A stretch of 25,460 nucleotides of DNA from an uncultured Lachnospiraceae bacterium (GCA_902803355.1 CADCPP010000186.1:1-25460); one strand, 5' to 3'; positions 5,627 to 15,331 are shown, counted from the first letter of the stretch. Numbers and translations are program-made. The notes: a model not told the origin generated them from the sequence alone.

Positions 5627-7030
5627 TTACGGTTCTCCCGCCTGGCTTTCCTCTTCACTCTGTTCTGCCGTTGTCTCGGCAGGTGCTTCCGTCTGCGGCT
5701 GAGGCTGCGTCGGAGCTTCGGTCTGCGGCTGAGGCTGAGTCGGCGGCTCCGTCGGCGCTTCCGTCGTGGCTTCGGTCGGCGGCTGTGTCGTGGCTTCGGT
5801 CTGCGACTCCGGTTCCGTCGTGGCTTCCGTCTGCGCCTCGGTCGGCGCTTCTGTCGAGGCCTGCGTCGTCGGCGCTGCCTTTTCCTCCCTGAAGTTTTCA
5901 ATTTCCTTCGTGTAGGAGGCGCCGCAGCTGCACTTATAGGTCACCTTATCCCAGTGAATGATGTAACTACCTTCTTCCGTCGTCCGGTAATTGATCTGGC
6001 GGCCGCTCTCTTTATAACTGTGGCTGTGTGCCTGCGTCGGTGCGGCTGTCGTGGGCTGCGGCGTCGTTCCGCCCGTCCCCGTTGAAGTCGTGGACGTCCA
6101 TTTGGATCTGTCCCAGCGGAAACGGTACTCTCCCATACCCGCAGGGCCGTCCAGATACTCCAGCTGATCGTCCGTATACAGGTAGATATACTGCGATTTG
6201 TACAGCGCATCCATGTGCCGCCATACGCCGGGTGCCGATTTGACCAGCACCCAGTCATGTTCATTGTGGCTGATCCCTTCGCCGGTCACGACGCGGGCTT
6301 CAAAGCCGGCACGCTGGAGGAAATACTGCAGCGTATAGGCAAAATCCGTGCAGGGTCCGTAACCGTTGTTCAGGATGCGGCAGATCATATCGATGCGGTT
6401 GGTGTTCGTCATCCCGGCCAGCGTCCCGATGCGCGGCGCATATTTATACTGGTAATTCTTCCAGATGTAATCAAAGATTGCCTTCAGCGAGCGCCCGTTC
6501 TGATCCAGCAGACGGTCGACATAGGCTTCCAGATTGGAAGCGGTGATGACGTTGAAGCTGTCCGTGCAGACGCCGTTCGCATCGATCACATAGTTTCCGA
6601 ACGTCGTGCTTCTGAGCATCTCGCCGTTGGACTGGAAATAATAGCGCTTCCCGTTGATCGTCTGAAAGCCGGTCTGCATCACGCCGTCTTTGTAATAATA
6701 CGTGCTGCCGCCCTCGTCAACGAAACCGTTCAGTGCAGCCGTTGTTTCTTCGGTCGTTTCTTCGCTGCTCTCCGGATCCGTCTCCGTGAGTGACTCTTCT
6801 GTGGTCCCCTCCGGACTTTCAGCCGATGAGAGATCGCTCTCCCCTGTCCCCGGAAGGGTCGCCTCCGAGGAAGCCTCTTCGGCCTCCGTCACTGGCGCGG
6901 ACGCATCCGGCAGTGTCTGCGGCACCGTGGTCTCGTCATTGCTGTTCTTCCCGCAGGCGGCAGCGGCCACAATCATGCCAAGGCATACGGCTGCCGCAAG
7001 AATCATCTTCAGGATCTTTCTGGTCTTCAT
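5627..7030 (-). CDS. Lipoprotein with cell-wall-binding-type repeat and transglutaminase-like domain
   Basis: Predicted surface-anchored protein of 467 residues. In order: signal peptide with lipidated cysteine C26 (VAAAACGK); Ser/Thr/Glu-rich linker (about 29-98); aromatic-rich segment resembling choline/cell-wall-binding repeats (STYYYKDGVMQTGFQ, then NGKRYYFQSNGEML, 109-139); transglutaminase-like core with C227 (GYGPCTDFAY), H258 (NEHDW) and D274 (WRHMD) in the right order for a Cys-His-Asp triad; a small HSHSY...YKCSCGASYTKE module (335-376), possibly metal binding; and a repetitive Thr/Glu/Pro/Gln tail. In this family the core may act as a protease, amidase or transglutaminase, and the substrate is unknown. 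The ATG is 4 nt after the addA stop, with GGAG about 10 nt upstream, so it is translated from the addA transcript. No LPxTG motif is seen. Confidence 0.85.
   Translation of the reverse strand: MKTRKILKMILAAAVCLGMIVAAAACGKNSNDETTVPQTLPDASAPVTEAEEASSEATLPGTGESDLSSAESPEGTTEESLTETDPESSEETTEETTAALNGFVDEGGSTYYYKDGVMQTGFQTINGKRYYFQSNGEMLRSTTFGNYVIDANGVCTDSFNVITASNLEAYVDRLLDQNGRSLKAIFDYIWKNYQYKYAPRIGTLAGMTNTNRIDMICRILNNGYGPCTDFAYTLQYFLQRAGFEARVVTGEGISHNEHDWVLVKSAPGVWRHMDALYKSQYIYLYTDDQLEYLDGPAGMGEYRFRWDRSKWTSTTSTGTGGTTPQPTTAAPTQAHSHSYKESGRQINYRTTEEGSYIIHWDKVTYKCSCGASYTKEIENFREEKAAPTTQASTEAPTEAQTEATTEPESQTEATTQPPTEATTEAPTEPPTQPQPQTEAPTQPQPQTEAPAETTAEQSEEESQAGEP
5681..5740 (-). repeat. Tandem 30-bp coding repeat in the lipoprotein tail
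   Basis: Two adjacent 30-bp units differing at only a few bases encode TQPQPQTEAP twice (residues 431-450). They sit in a wider TEA/TEAPT-rich stretch (about 5670-5870). Such repeats in a surface-protein tail can vary in copy number between strains. Confidence 0.75.
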
Positions 7031-7034
7031 GTTC

Positions 7035-10000
7035 TCAGTTCTCCGCTATCAGAATTCTATGGAACTTTTGCAGCACAGTGCTGTAGATCAGGGTCTCGGC
7101 AACAGGCTTTCCCGTTGCCTGCTCGAGCGCCCTTCGGTAATAGTTAAGCTGCGTGCGGTAACGTGCTTCGAGCTCGTGCATATGCGCCACGCGGTCTGTC
7201 TTGTAGTCTACGAGGATCAGTTTTCCGTCCTCTTCAAAGTACAGGTCGATGATGCCCTGGATCAGGACCTGTTCGCGGCTGCCTTCAAAAGACGCATCGA
7301 CCTCGGACAGGGGAACGCCCAGAATAAAGGGCTGTTCACGGAAGAGCCTGCCTTCCGCATCGGCCTCCCGGACCCGCTCCCCAAGGGGCGTTTCAAAGAA
7401 AGCCAGGATCTCCGCCGGCGGCACGGCAGCTGCCTCTTCATCGCTCAGGAGGCCTTTGTCCTTCATGCGGGCGATCTCTTCTGCCGCAGAAGCTTCATCC
7501 TTCAGCTTTGCGATGACAAGGTGCTCCATGATCTTGTGGTAGACGGTGCCGCGCTCGGCGCCGGACAGGCTTCCCTTCCGGCCCTTTTCGGCACCGGCAG
7601 CACGGCTTTCGCTTTCCCGTTTCACGGCAGGAAGTTCAGCCGCCGGCCCATCTTCCTGCAGGCCCGCGGACTCCTCCTGCGCTGCCGTTTTCAGGGCCGA
7701 GACCGTATAGATCCCGCGCACACCGGCCAGCGCCTCATAAGGATAGCAAAAATTCACACGTTTATCAAGTTTTTCCGAAATATCCGGCGGATCTTTGCGC
7801 ACAGACTCCATGCGCTGCCGCAGCTGCTCCCAGCCGAGGGCAGCGTGTGCCCTGCGCACGGCATCTTCTCCCGCCTCGGCAGCCGTTTCCGGAGAGATCT
7901 TCAGATGCGGACATCCCGCGGCAGCTGCCATCAGGATCCAGTCCATATAGGAATCGGCCTGCCTGACAAGATGCGCAGGCAGTGCTCCTGGCGCAGCATC
8001 CTCGCAGGAGGGCCAGGCGTCCTTCCAGCGGTGCGGATCCTTCACCCAGCCCGAGATATAGAGGTACTCCTCCGCCCGCGTCAGCGCAACATAGAGCAGG
8101 CGCAGTTCCTCCGCCTTGGTCTCCAGGGTGATCCGGTCTGCGGCGGCGATCTGTTTCAGATTCTTCAGCTGCTGTCTCGTTTCCCTGTCCCGGCTCTGCA
8201 GGGCGATCCCTTCCGTTTCATGGATGAGCATCGCCCCCTTCGTATCGTCCATATTGAAGCCGGCCGATGCTCCCGCCAGGAAAACCACCGGATACTGCAG
8301 GCCTTTGGACGAATGGATGGTATCAATATGTACGACGTCCTCTTCATCCCCCGCCGCCGGGGCTTCGCCCTCATCCGTACTGCTCCGGGCCCGTTCGATA
8401 TACCGGTTGAACTGATACAGGCCACGGTAGCTCGTCGTCTCAAACGCCTCCGCCTTATCCAGAAGCAGTTCCAGATTGGCAAGTCTTGCCATGCCGCCGG
8501 GCATGGCCCGCAAATAGTATTCATAGCCGGTTTCCGTCATCAGTGTATGGATCAGCTCCGGGATCGATAAGATCTCGGCAAGGTCACGCCAGTTTTCGAG
8601 CTTTTCCAGAAACGCTCCGATACGCGCGAAGCGGACAGGGTCCCCCTCCCAGGCGGCAAGAAGCCTGTCGTATAAAACGGCAGAGGGGTCTGTCAGATCC
8701 CGGGCAAAGCCGGCCGCGTCTGCCAGCAGGCTGTCACCTGCGCCGCCAAGCGGTGAAGTCAGCACAGCAGCGAGCGGAATATCCTGGCGCGGGTTGTCGA
8801 TGATCTTCAGGAGCGCCAGAACGGTCTGCACCTCCTGCGTGTCGTAGAAGCCGTGCTTCATGGGCGCTGCCGCCGGTATCCCCATGTCATTTAAGGTATC
8901 CACATAGCTGCGGACATTCCCCAGACCTCTCAGCAGGATGCGGATGTCCTTTAAGCTCACTTTCCGGAACCCGTCCGGACTCTTGTCATCCCTGAGCCGG
9001 CCGTTTGCCAGCAGTTCCCGGATCTTCCGCCCGATCCGCTGCGCTTCGCGGACGCGGTTCTCCTGCTGCAGCTTTTCATTTCCTTCGGTCAGCAGCAGTT
9101 CGGGAGCATGTCCCGGGCCCGGATAGTCCGCGCCGCAGTTCAGCTGTGCATTCTCATCATAAACGATCCCGCCGAGCGCTTCATCCATGACGCGCCGGAA
9201 CAGATCGTTGATCCCTTCCAGGATCTCCCCGCGGGAGCGGTAGTTCACCGACAGATCGATCTTTATGTGCAGGCCGCTTCCATCTGCGGCGTAGCTTTTG
9301 TATTTTTCCAGGAAGATCCCCGGATTCGCGCGGCGGAAGCGGTAGATGCTCTGCTTCACGTCCCCGACCAGGAACAGGTTCGGAGCGCCGTCATCCTCGC
9401 GGGAAAGTGCGTGCAGCAGCTCGTCCTGCACGTTGTTGATGTCCTGGTATTCATCGATGATGATCTCGTCGAAATCCGCGGCCAGCTGCCGCGCGAGCTC
9501 AGTGCGCTCGATTCCCTCTTCCGTCTTCCGGATCAGCAGGTCCAGCGCATGGTGTTCGATATCGATAAAGTCCGCAATGTTGCGGTTCTTCATTTCCTCC
9601 TTAAGGCGGCGTGAGAACTCGCGGACAAGTCCGATCAGTGCCTTTTTCGGCGCCTCAGTCATGCGCACGAGAGCAAAATGCCGCTCCGGGCTCTTGCCGA
9701 AATCGGGCGCGAGCCTCTTTTTGACCAGCTCTTTATAGTCCTCTCGCTCCGCACTGATCACGGCATTTAGTTCTATTTCTTCCGCCGAGTTTTTTTTGCC
9801 GGATACAGAGGGCTTTCTCATCCATCCGGGGTCTTCGCCGATCCGGCGCAGAATACCGGGAAAGTCCTCTCTGAGCAGGCTTTCGAAATAGCTTCGGTCG
9901 CTTTGCAGCATCACAAGGAAATCTTCCCGCAGCGGCACGTCGCTTCTTTCGGTGCGCCGGATGCAGGCATCAATGCCATCTTCGGCGCCGGCAAGCTGCT

Positions 10001-10670
10001 CGCGGACCCTCGTTTCGAGCGCTTTCACCCATTCCTGCTGCCAGAACGCCTCCTCATCCTCCGGCTGCGGCTGCGCTGCCCTGATCAGCCAGTCATCGGG
10101 AAAGACCGCATTCTGCGCCGTATCATACAGGCTGATCACCAGCTTGCGCACGGCATCGTCGTTCTTCTCGGAGGAATAGCAGCTGATCAGATCAAAGAAG
10201 TCCGCATCGTCGCCTTCCCGGTATTTTTCCTCCATCAGTGCATCGAGGATGTCCTGCTTGAGCAGGGACAGCTCGGCTTTTTCGGCGATGCGCACGTCCG
10301 GAGAAAGATCGGCCTTGTCAAAATAATTGCGCACAAGGAAGCCGCAGAGGCTGTCCACGGTGCAGATATGGGCCTGCTGGGCGATCTCCGCCTGCAGGCG
10401 CAGCCAGGCAGGATCAGGGCTCTCTTCCACCGCCAGATTCAGTTCCCGGATCAGCTTCGCCCGCATCTCGGACGCCGCCGCATTCGTAAAGGTCACGATG
10501 ATCATGCGGCGAAGGTCACCGCGCTTGCGCGGGTCGCTTTCCTTCAGGCGGTCCAGCACATGGGCGATCAGCGTTGCCGTCTTGCCGCTTCCCGCAGCTG
10601 CGGCGACCAGCAGGGATCCGTCCCTGTGAGCGATCACTTCTCTCTGCTTTTCATTCGGTGTAAAGCTCAC
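7035..10670 (-). CDS. addA: ATP-dependent helicase/nuclease subunit A (AddA)
   Basis: Helicase-nuclease subunit of AddAB, which resects double-strand breaks for RecA-dependent repair in most Firmicutes (functional equivalent of RecBCD). At 1211 residues it has normal length. It is a UvrD-like helicase: Q-motif TPNEKQREVI at the N-terminus, Walker A AAAGSGKT (ends at T31), Walker B DEYQD at 406-410, VGDVKQSIYRFRRA (motif III region), IDTIHSSKGLQYPVVFLAG (motif V region) and LRLLYVALTRAEEYLYI (motif VI). The C-terminal RecB-type nuclease domain has GIIDLYF and LVDYKTDR with D1155 and K1157. The start is GTG at 10670, preceded by AGGAGG with 7-nt spacing, and the GTGA overlaps the addB stop by 4 nt, a classic translational coupling. 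No defects are visible. Confidence 0.97.
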   Translation of the reverse strand: MSFTPNEKQREVIAHRDGSLLVAAAAGSGKTATLIAHVLDRLKESDPRKRGDLRRMIIVTFTNAAASEMRAKLIRELNLAVEESPDPAWLRLQAEIAQQAHICTVDSLCGFLVRNYFDKADLSPDVRIAEKAELSLLKQDILDALMEEKYREGDDADFFDLISCYSSEKNDDAVRKLVISLYDTAQNAVFPDDWLIRAAQPQPEDEEAFWQQEWVKALETRVREQLAGAEDGIDACIRRTERSDVPLREDFLVMLQSDRSYFESLLREDFPGILRRIGEDPGWMRKPSVSGKKNSAEEIELNAVISAEREDYKELVKKRLAPDFGKSPERHFALVRMTEAPKKALIGLVREFSRRLKEEMKNRNIADFIDIEHHALDLLIRKTEEGIERTELARQLAADFDEIIIDEYQDINNVQDELLHALSREDDGAPNLFLVGDVKQSIYRFRRANPGIFLEKYKSYAADGSGLHIKIDLSVNYRSRGEILEGINDLFRRVMDEALGGIVYDENAQLNCGADYPGPGHAPELLLTEGNEKLQQENRVREAQRIGRKIRELLANGRLRDDKSPDGFRKVSLKDIRILLRGLGNVRSYVDTLNDMGIPAAAPMKHGFYDTQEVQTVLALLKIIDNPRQDIPLAAVLTSPLGGAGDSLLADAAGFARDLTDPSAVLYDRLLAAWEGDPVRFARIGAFLEKLENWRDLAEILSIPELIHTLMTETGYEYYLRAMPGGMARLANLELLLDKAEAFETTSYRGLYQFNRYIERARSSTDEGEAPAAGDEEDVVHIDTIHSSKGLQYPVVFLAGASAGFNMDDTKGAMLIHETEGIALQSRDRETRQQLKNLKQIAAADRITLETKAEELRLLYVALTRAEEYLYISGWVKDPHRWKDAWPSCEDAAPGALPAHLVRQADSYMDWILMAAAAGCPHLKISPETAAEAGEDAVRRAHAALGWEQLRQRMESVRKDPPDISEKLDKRVNFCYPYEALAGVRGIYTVSALKTAAQEESAGLQEDGPAAELPAVKRESESRAAGAEKGRKGSLSGAERGTVYHKIMEHLVIAKLKDEASAAEEIARMKDKGLLSDEEAAAVPPAEILAFFETPLGERVREADAEGRLFREQPFILGVPLSEVDASFEGSREQVLIQGIIDLYFEEDGKLILVDYKTDRVAHMHELEARYRTQLNYYRRALEQATGKPVAETLIYSTVLQKFHRILIAEN

Positions 10671-13600
10671 GGCTCGGCCTCCTTCCCGGCAGCATCATCC
10701 AGCATCTCCTGCAGGACCTCCGGCGTTTTCCCTTTTTCGATGACGGCCGTCTCCATTCCCGGGATCCTCCGGTCAAAACGGCAGACGCTCCGGAAAGCGC
10801 AGTAAGTGCAGGGGTCGTTTCTGCCTTTCAGCGGAACGATGCCGATCTCGCCGGAGAGGATCCTTCGTCCAAGCTCCGCTTCTCGTTTTTTTACATAGCT
10901 GCAGACTACGCGAAGCGTGTCGGCGCTCACCCTGATGCCGTCAGCGTCCCCGCAGGCATCTTTTGCCTCGCTTGCCGTCATGCCGCTCAGCTTGTATTCG
11001 GCAAGCAGCTTTTCCCGAAGCAGGGAGGCATCCTCACTGTCTTCCTTCAGCCATTTTTCCGTGAGGGCAGCATAATACAGGCCGGCGGGCTTTGCCTTGC
11101 GTCCTGCCAGCGCCTCTTCGCGAAGCGCCGCATCCAGGTAGGTAAACAGCTGCAGCTGGAGACCCGCGCGGATCTCGTTAACATCCACCTGATACCGGTC
11201 CGAGGTCTTATAATCGACGATCCGGATCCATCGCTGTCCGTTTTCCTCCCGGCTGTCCAGTCTGTCGATGCGGCCGGACAGGCGCATGGTCCTTCCGCCG
11301 CCAAGATCAAGCTCAAGCGCGTTTCGGCCGCCGAAGCGCATCTCAAAACGCTCCGGCCGGAAGCCGCCCGCTTCCTCCATCTCGCCCATGGCCTTCAGCT
11401 GCTCATCGAAAAAGCTGCTCCATCGTCCGAGCAGATAGGCGCCGTTTTCCTTATCGCCGAGTCCGCTGTCCTCTTCCTCTGCCGCAGCCGCAAGTATGCC
11501 TTCGCGGATGAGGCCATCCCGTCCCGCCTCATCCAGCGCTCTCAGGCTTAAGCCCCGGTCGCGGACGCTTGTCAGGATCACTTCCATCACCTTGTGGAAG
11601 AAATTGCCGTGATCCGAAGCCTCCCAGCGATTCTCGCTTCGCTCGCGCAGGAGCAGGCCGTACTCCAGGAAATGACTGTAAGGGCAGGCGGCAAAGCTTT
11701 CAAGCCGCGTCACGCTTCCCTGAAGGACCGTGCCGTAGAGGGCTTCTGCCTGCGCAGGATCAAGGGCTGCCGGCTGATAGTGCGCGAGCGCCCCCTCTTC
11801 AAGCCGGGCAAGCTGCGTGCGGAACTCAGGCAACTGTGCCAGCAGGCTGTAAAGCTCTTCCCAGCCATCCTGCTTCAGGCGGAACCATTCCGCGAGCACC
11901 CGCGCCGCCGTTTCTTTCCCGGCTACCGCATAATACGGATCCTTCCGGCAGAGCGCGGCAAAATCCTGCACGCTAAGATCCGGGAACATGGCCTCGATCT
12001 CGCGGAGAACAGGGCTCCTGCCGATCTCCTTTCCGTCGGCGCCGGTCTGGGAAAAGCTCAGATACAGCAGCGCTGCCGGTCTCGTCAGCAGGCGGTAGAT
12101 ATAAAAGCGCTCTTCAAAAAGCGCACGTTCGTCGGTATAGCCAAGGTCCGGTTCGAACTGCTCCAGCTGGATCCGCTCGCGGTCGGTGATGATGCCGCCG
12201 CTGCGGCTGCCGGAGGGGATCACCCCGTCATTCATTCCCAGGACCAGCAAGGCTTTGACATCGTTGTAGCGGCTGCGCTCCACGTCGCCGATGACCAGCT
12301 GATCGGGTTCGGCCGGGAGCCTTCCCAGCTTCAGGCTGTTCAGGCCGGAAGAAGCAAGAAGGCGGAAATCCGCCGCAGACAGCACAAGGCTGCCAAGAAG
12401 CTCCTTCATCTCCGTAAAAAAGCTGCATACGCTGTCGTAGACGCCCTTCCATTCATCCGCTTCGCGCAGTCTGCCCTCCTGCTCATAGAGGGCGGCGCGC
12501 CGCGAAAGCTTTTCCTCTACGCCGAGAGCTTCCAGAAAATCGAGCACGGCGCCGGCCATTTCACCTGCGCTTGTGCGGCCTTTGATGCTCTCCCGCAGCG
12601 CGAGGAGCGGTCCCATGGCGCGCTCGCGGTATTCGTTCATAAGCAGGAGCGTTTCCGCTTTCCGCTTTTCGTAAGCCTCATCAGACTCATGGTGCAGGCG
12701 GGGCAGGCGGGTGTAGGGCTGTGCAAGCGCTTTTCTGCCCGGACGGCCGCTTATGCCTGTCTCCAGCAGGTAGTTTTCAAAGCGGTCGCTCTCCTTGCGG
12801 GAGAGGGGACCGCACTCATTTTTCAGATAACGCAGCACGCTGTCACGGTCAAAGCCCCCGGTGACGGCATCCAGCGCCGCCTGCGTCAGGCGGATGAGCG
12901 GATGACGCCCAAGCGGCGCGCGGCGGTCCGTGAAATACGGAATGCCGGCCTCCTTAAGATCTTCCTCCAATAACGGAACATAGCGGTCCTTGTCGCCCAC
13001 GGTGAGGGCGATCTCGCGCCACTGCAAGCCTTCTTCTCTGGCCAGACGGACGATCTCAAGCACGGCCGCGCGGCACTCCGTCCGCACGTTCCGGCAGGCA
13101 AAGACCTTCATGTGTTCCGGCGCTCCCGCAAAGGTCTCGCGGTCAAAGCGCATCAGATGCTTCTCCAGGAAATCAAGGTCTTCCGGCCTGGCCGCCGGTG
13201 AGGGAATATCCTCGGCAAATACCGTTTTCTCAAGCAGTTTTCCGGCGTCTTCGGCGCAGCGTTCAATGCTCTTTATCGCCGCAGCGCTCATGCCGAACAA
13301 CTGCTCTTTGCTGCTGTGACTGCCCGTCAGGGCCTCAGCCTTTGGCAGGGTAAACACAAAAAGGCTTCCCCGGCTCCTGCGGATCAGTTCCGTGATGATC
13401 CGGTACTGGACCGTGGTAAAGCCGGTAAAGCCGTCAAAGTAAAGATACGCGCCCCGCGCCGCATCTGAGCGGGGCAGAAGCTTCAGAAGCCGCGGAAGCG
13501 TCTCTTCCGCTGTCATGGTTCCGCTGCCAAGCCTGGTCCTGAACGCACTGTAGATCGCTGCAAGGTCTTTCAGCTTTGCGGAAAGAAGGGGCGTGATCCC

Positions 13601-14038
13601 GCCGCCGTCTGCGATCTCCCGCAGGCGTTCCGGGGAAATGTCATTCATGTCCCATTCCGCAAAAAGACTCCCCAGCTTTGTCAGAAAGCCAGGGCGTCCG
13701 ATCTGCCGCGCGTAGACCTCCAGGTCCTTTCTGCAATCTTCCGCCGCAAGCGCCAGCAGCATCTGCTTGCCGTTTTCCCCCAGGATCTGCGCTTTCTCCG
13801 CGGAAAATTCGCGGAAGACGCGCCGTGCCAGATGCCCGAAGCTGATGACCTCGATGTTCAGCATGGCCTTTCGCGGATGGTCTGCGATGAACGCCTTCTG
13901 CGTCGTAAAGGTCGACTGTTCGGGTACGATGACGATATGGCGCGAGGCAGGGTCCTTCAGGCTTCTTTTGATCACCAGAGCCCTGAGCGCTGTGGATTTT
14001 CCGCTGCCGCCTGCTCCCAACAGAAAACTGACTGACAT
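10667..14038 (-). CDS. addB: ATP-dependent helicase/deoxyribonuclease subunit B (AddB)
   Basis: Partner of AddA, supplying the second nuclease and Chi recognition in characterised systems. At 1123 residues it has normal length. It has an N-terminal Walker A (GAGGSGKST, 8-16) and a helicase-like body that is diverged, as in all AddB proteins. The C-terminal nuclease domain has GRIDRLD and RIVDYKTSD with D942. The four cysteines of the AddB iron-sulfur staple are present: C785 in FAACPYSHFLEYG and C1077, C1080, C1086 in CTYCAFRSVC. The ATG at 14038 follows AGGAGG, which itself overlaps the hemW TAG stop (8-nt gap). The addB-addA order with a 4-nt overlap is the usual one. Confidence 0.97.
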   Translation of the reverse strand: MSVSFLLGAGGSGKSTALRALVIKRSLKDPASRHIVIVPEQSTFTTQKAFIADHPRKAMLNIEVISFGHLARRVFREFSAEKAQILGENGKQMLLALAAEDCRKDLEVYARQIGRPGFLTKLGSLFAEWDMNDISPERLREIADGGGITPLLSAKLKDLAAIYSAFRTRLGSGTMTAEETLPRLLKLLPRSDAARGAYLYFDGFTGFTTVQYRIITELIRRSRGSLFVFTLPKAEALTGSHSSKEQLFGMSAAAIKSIERCAEDAGKLLEKTVFAEDIPSPAARPEDLDFLEKHLMRFDRETFAGAPEHMKVFACRNVRTECRAAVLEIVRLAREEGLQWREIALTVGDKDRYVPLLEEDLKEAGIPYFTDRRAPLGRHPLIRLTQAALDAVTGGFDRDSVLRYLKNECGPLSRKESDRFENYLLETGISGRPGRKALAQPYTRLPRLHHESDEAYEKRKAETLLLMNEYRERAMGPLLALRESIKGRTSAGEMAGAVLDFLEALGVEEKLSRRAALYEQEGRLREADEWKGVYDSVCSFFTEMKELLGSLVLSAADFRLLASSGLNSLKLGRLPAEPDQLVIGDVERSRYNDVKALLVLGMNDGVIPSGSRSGGIITDRERIQLEQFEPDLGYTDERALFEERFYIYRLLTRPAALLYLSFSQTGADGKEIGRSPVLREIEAMFPDLSVQDFAALCRKDPYYAVAGKETAARVLAEWFRLKQDGWEELYSLLAQLPEFRTQLARLEEGALAHYQPAALDPAQAEALYGTVLQGSVTRLESFAACPYSHFLEYGLLLRERSENRWEASDHGNFFHKVMEVILTSVRDRGLSLRALDEAGRDGLIREGILAAAAEEEDSGLGDKENGAYLLGRWSSFFDEQLKAMGEMEEAGGFRPERFEMRFGGRNALELDLGGGRTMRLSGRIDRLDSREENGQRWIRIVDYKTSDRYQVDVNEIRAGLQLQLFTYLDAALREEALAGRKAKPAGLYYAALTEKWLKEDSEDASLLREKLLAEYKLSGMTASEAKDACGDADGIRVSADTLRVVCSYVKKREAELGRRILSGEIGIVPLKGRNDPCTYCAFRSVCRFDRRIPGMETAVIEKGKTPEVLQEMLDDAAGKEAEP

Positions 14039-14046
14039 GGTTCCTC

Positions 14047-15198
14047 CTAGTCCTGCAGGAAATCCGCCATGATCACGTTGCTGACATCGATGCCCTTATC
14101 GGTCAAACGGATCCTGTCGTCTTCCTTTTCCATGAAGCCCTGCATGCAGTAATCCAGCAGCTTCTTCTCATAGGTTCCGGGGAAGCTCTCCCCGAAGCGG
14201 AGCTTAAACTCCTCCCGTGAGACGCCGCGGTGCATACGCAGGCCAAGGAACATATATTCCTCCTCGCGGCTCTTCAGGCTGAGCGGCCGCGTGCTCTTAA
14301 AGCGCCCGTAGGCTTCGCGGGCTTCCTCAAGATATTCCGTCTTTTCGGCGGGGTTCTGGAAACGGCGGCCGTCAAGATAAGACGCCGCGCTCTGTCCGAA
14401 GCCCACATAATCTCCGCCCGTCCAGTAGGTCATATTGTGACGGCTCTCAAAACCGGGCAGGGCATAGTTTGAGATCTCATAGCGCTCATAGCCGCGTGAG
14501 GCCAGAAATTCCTTCGTGTAATGGTACATCTCCCTGTCCAGGTCTTCTCCGGGCAGGTAGATGCGGCCAACGCGCGTGCCCCAGGTCTCCGCAAAGGGTG
14601 TTCCCTCTTCAATGATCAGCGAGTAGGCAGAGATATGTTCCGGCTTAAGGTCTGCGGCGATCTGAAGCGTCCTTTGCCATTTTTCCATGGTCTGGCGGGG
14701 CAGGGCGCTCATGAGGTCGATGTTGATATTGGCAAAGCCGGCTTCTCTTGCCAGCTCATAGCTCTTCTGAAAATCTTCAAAGCTGTGGATGCGGCCGAGG
14801 ATCTTCAGTTCGTCTTCGTTTGCGGACTGAAGGCCGATGCTCAGGCGGCTGATCCCCATGTCCCGGTACGCCGCAAGGCTCTCCTGCGTAAGCGTTCCCG
14901 GATTGGCCTCCAGGCTGATCTCCGGATCCTCTTCGAAATGATACTGGGCGCGGAGAAGGTCCAGGACCTGCCTGACGTATTTCGGATCGACGAGGGACGG
15001 CGTACCCCCGCCGAAAAAAACAGTGGAGACAGTGTAGAGGCTGTCCAATGCTTCAAAGGAGCGGATCTCCTGCATCAGGATGCGGAAATAGAAGGCGATC
15101 TCCTCCGGCGTTCCGGGTGCCGAAGGGAAATCGCAGTACAGACACTTCCGTTTGCAGAAGGGGACGTGCACATATACGCTTAACGGTTTTTTGTCCAA
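14047..15198 (-). CDS. hemW: Radical SAM heme chaperone HemW (HemN-like)
   Basis: Radical SAM protein related to oxygen-independent coproporphyrinogen oxidase. HemW binds and transfers heme and is not thought to perform the oxidase reaction, though older annotations call it HemN. It has the cluster motif PFCKRKCLYCDF (Cx3Cx2C; C15, C19, C22 with my start), FFGGGTPS, EANPGTLT, SIGLQS and the HemW C-terminal signature EISNYALPGFESRHN...YWTGGDYVGFGQSA. I prefer the TTG start at 15198: AAAGGA lies 6 nt upstream, and the 383-residue product begins directly with the LSVYVHVPFC strand, matching the family's length of about 380. In-frame ATGs upstream (15225 region; 15297) lack good binding sites and would add residues not seen in the family. 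It follows lepA, as in many Firmicutes. Confidence 0.93.
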   Translation of the reverse strand: MDKKPLSVYVHVPFCKRKCLYCDFPSAPGTPEEIAFYFRILMQEIRSFEALDSLYTVSTVFFGGGTPSLVDPKYVRQVLDLLRAQYHFEEDPEISLEANPGTLTQESLAAYRDMGISRLSIGLQSANEDELKILGRIHSFEDFQKSYELAREAGFANINIDLMSALPRQTMEKWQRTLQIAADLKPEHISAYSLIIEEGTPFAETWGTRVGRIYLPGEDLDREMYHYTKEFLASRGYERYEISNYALPGFESRHNMTYWTGGDYVGFGQSAASYLDGRRFQNPAEKTEYLEEAREAYGRFKSTRPLSLKSREEEYMFLGLRMHRGVSREEFKLRFGESFPGTYEKKLLDYCMQGFMEKEDDRIRLTDKGIDVSNVIMADFLQD

Positions 15199-15331
15199 TG
15201 TCTGTCCTTTCTTTCCGGCCATCCGGGATGAAACCTTTCTCAGAGACAAAAAAGACTCTTCGAAAGCTTTATCACGCTCTGGCCGGCTTTGCATCACATT
15301 TCCGTGTCTGGATTCTCCGGCTCACGCTCAC

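Noticed and set aside
5670..5870. Possible CRISPR or tandem-repeat array
   Set aside because: The repeats are in frame inside the lipoprotein tail, vary in unit length and have no unique spacers.
6702..8570. 622-codon open frame on the plus strand
   Set aside because: It lies antisense to the lipoprotein gene and addA, has no recognisable domain, and its composition follows from GC-rich codon bias of the opposite strand. addA motifs continue uninterrupted beneath it.
11594..12973. 459-codon plus-strand open frame
   Set aside because: Entirely antisense to addB, with no family resemblance and no independent ribosome binding context. Treated as a shadow.
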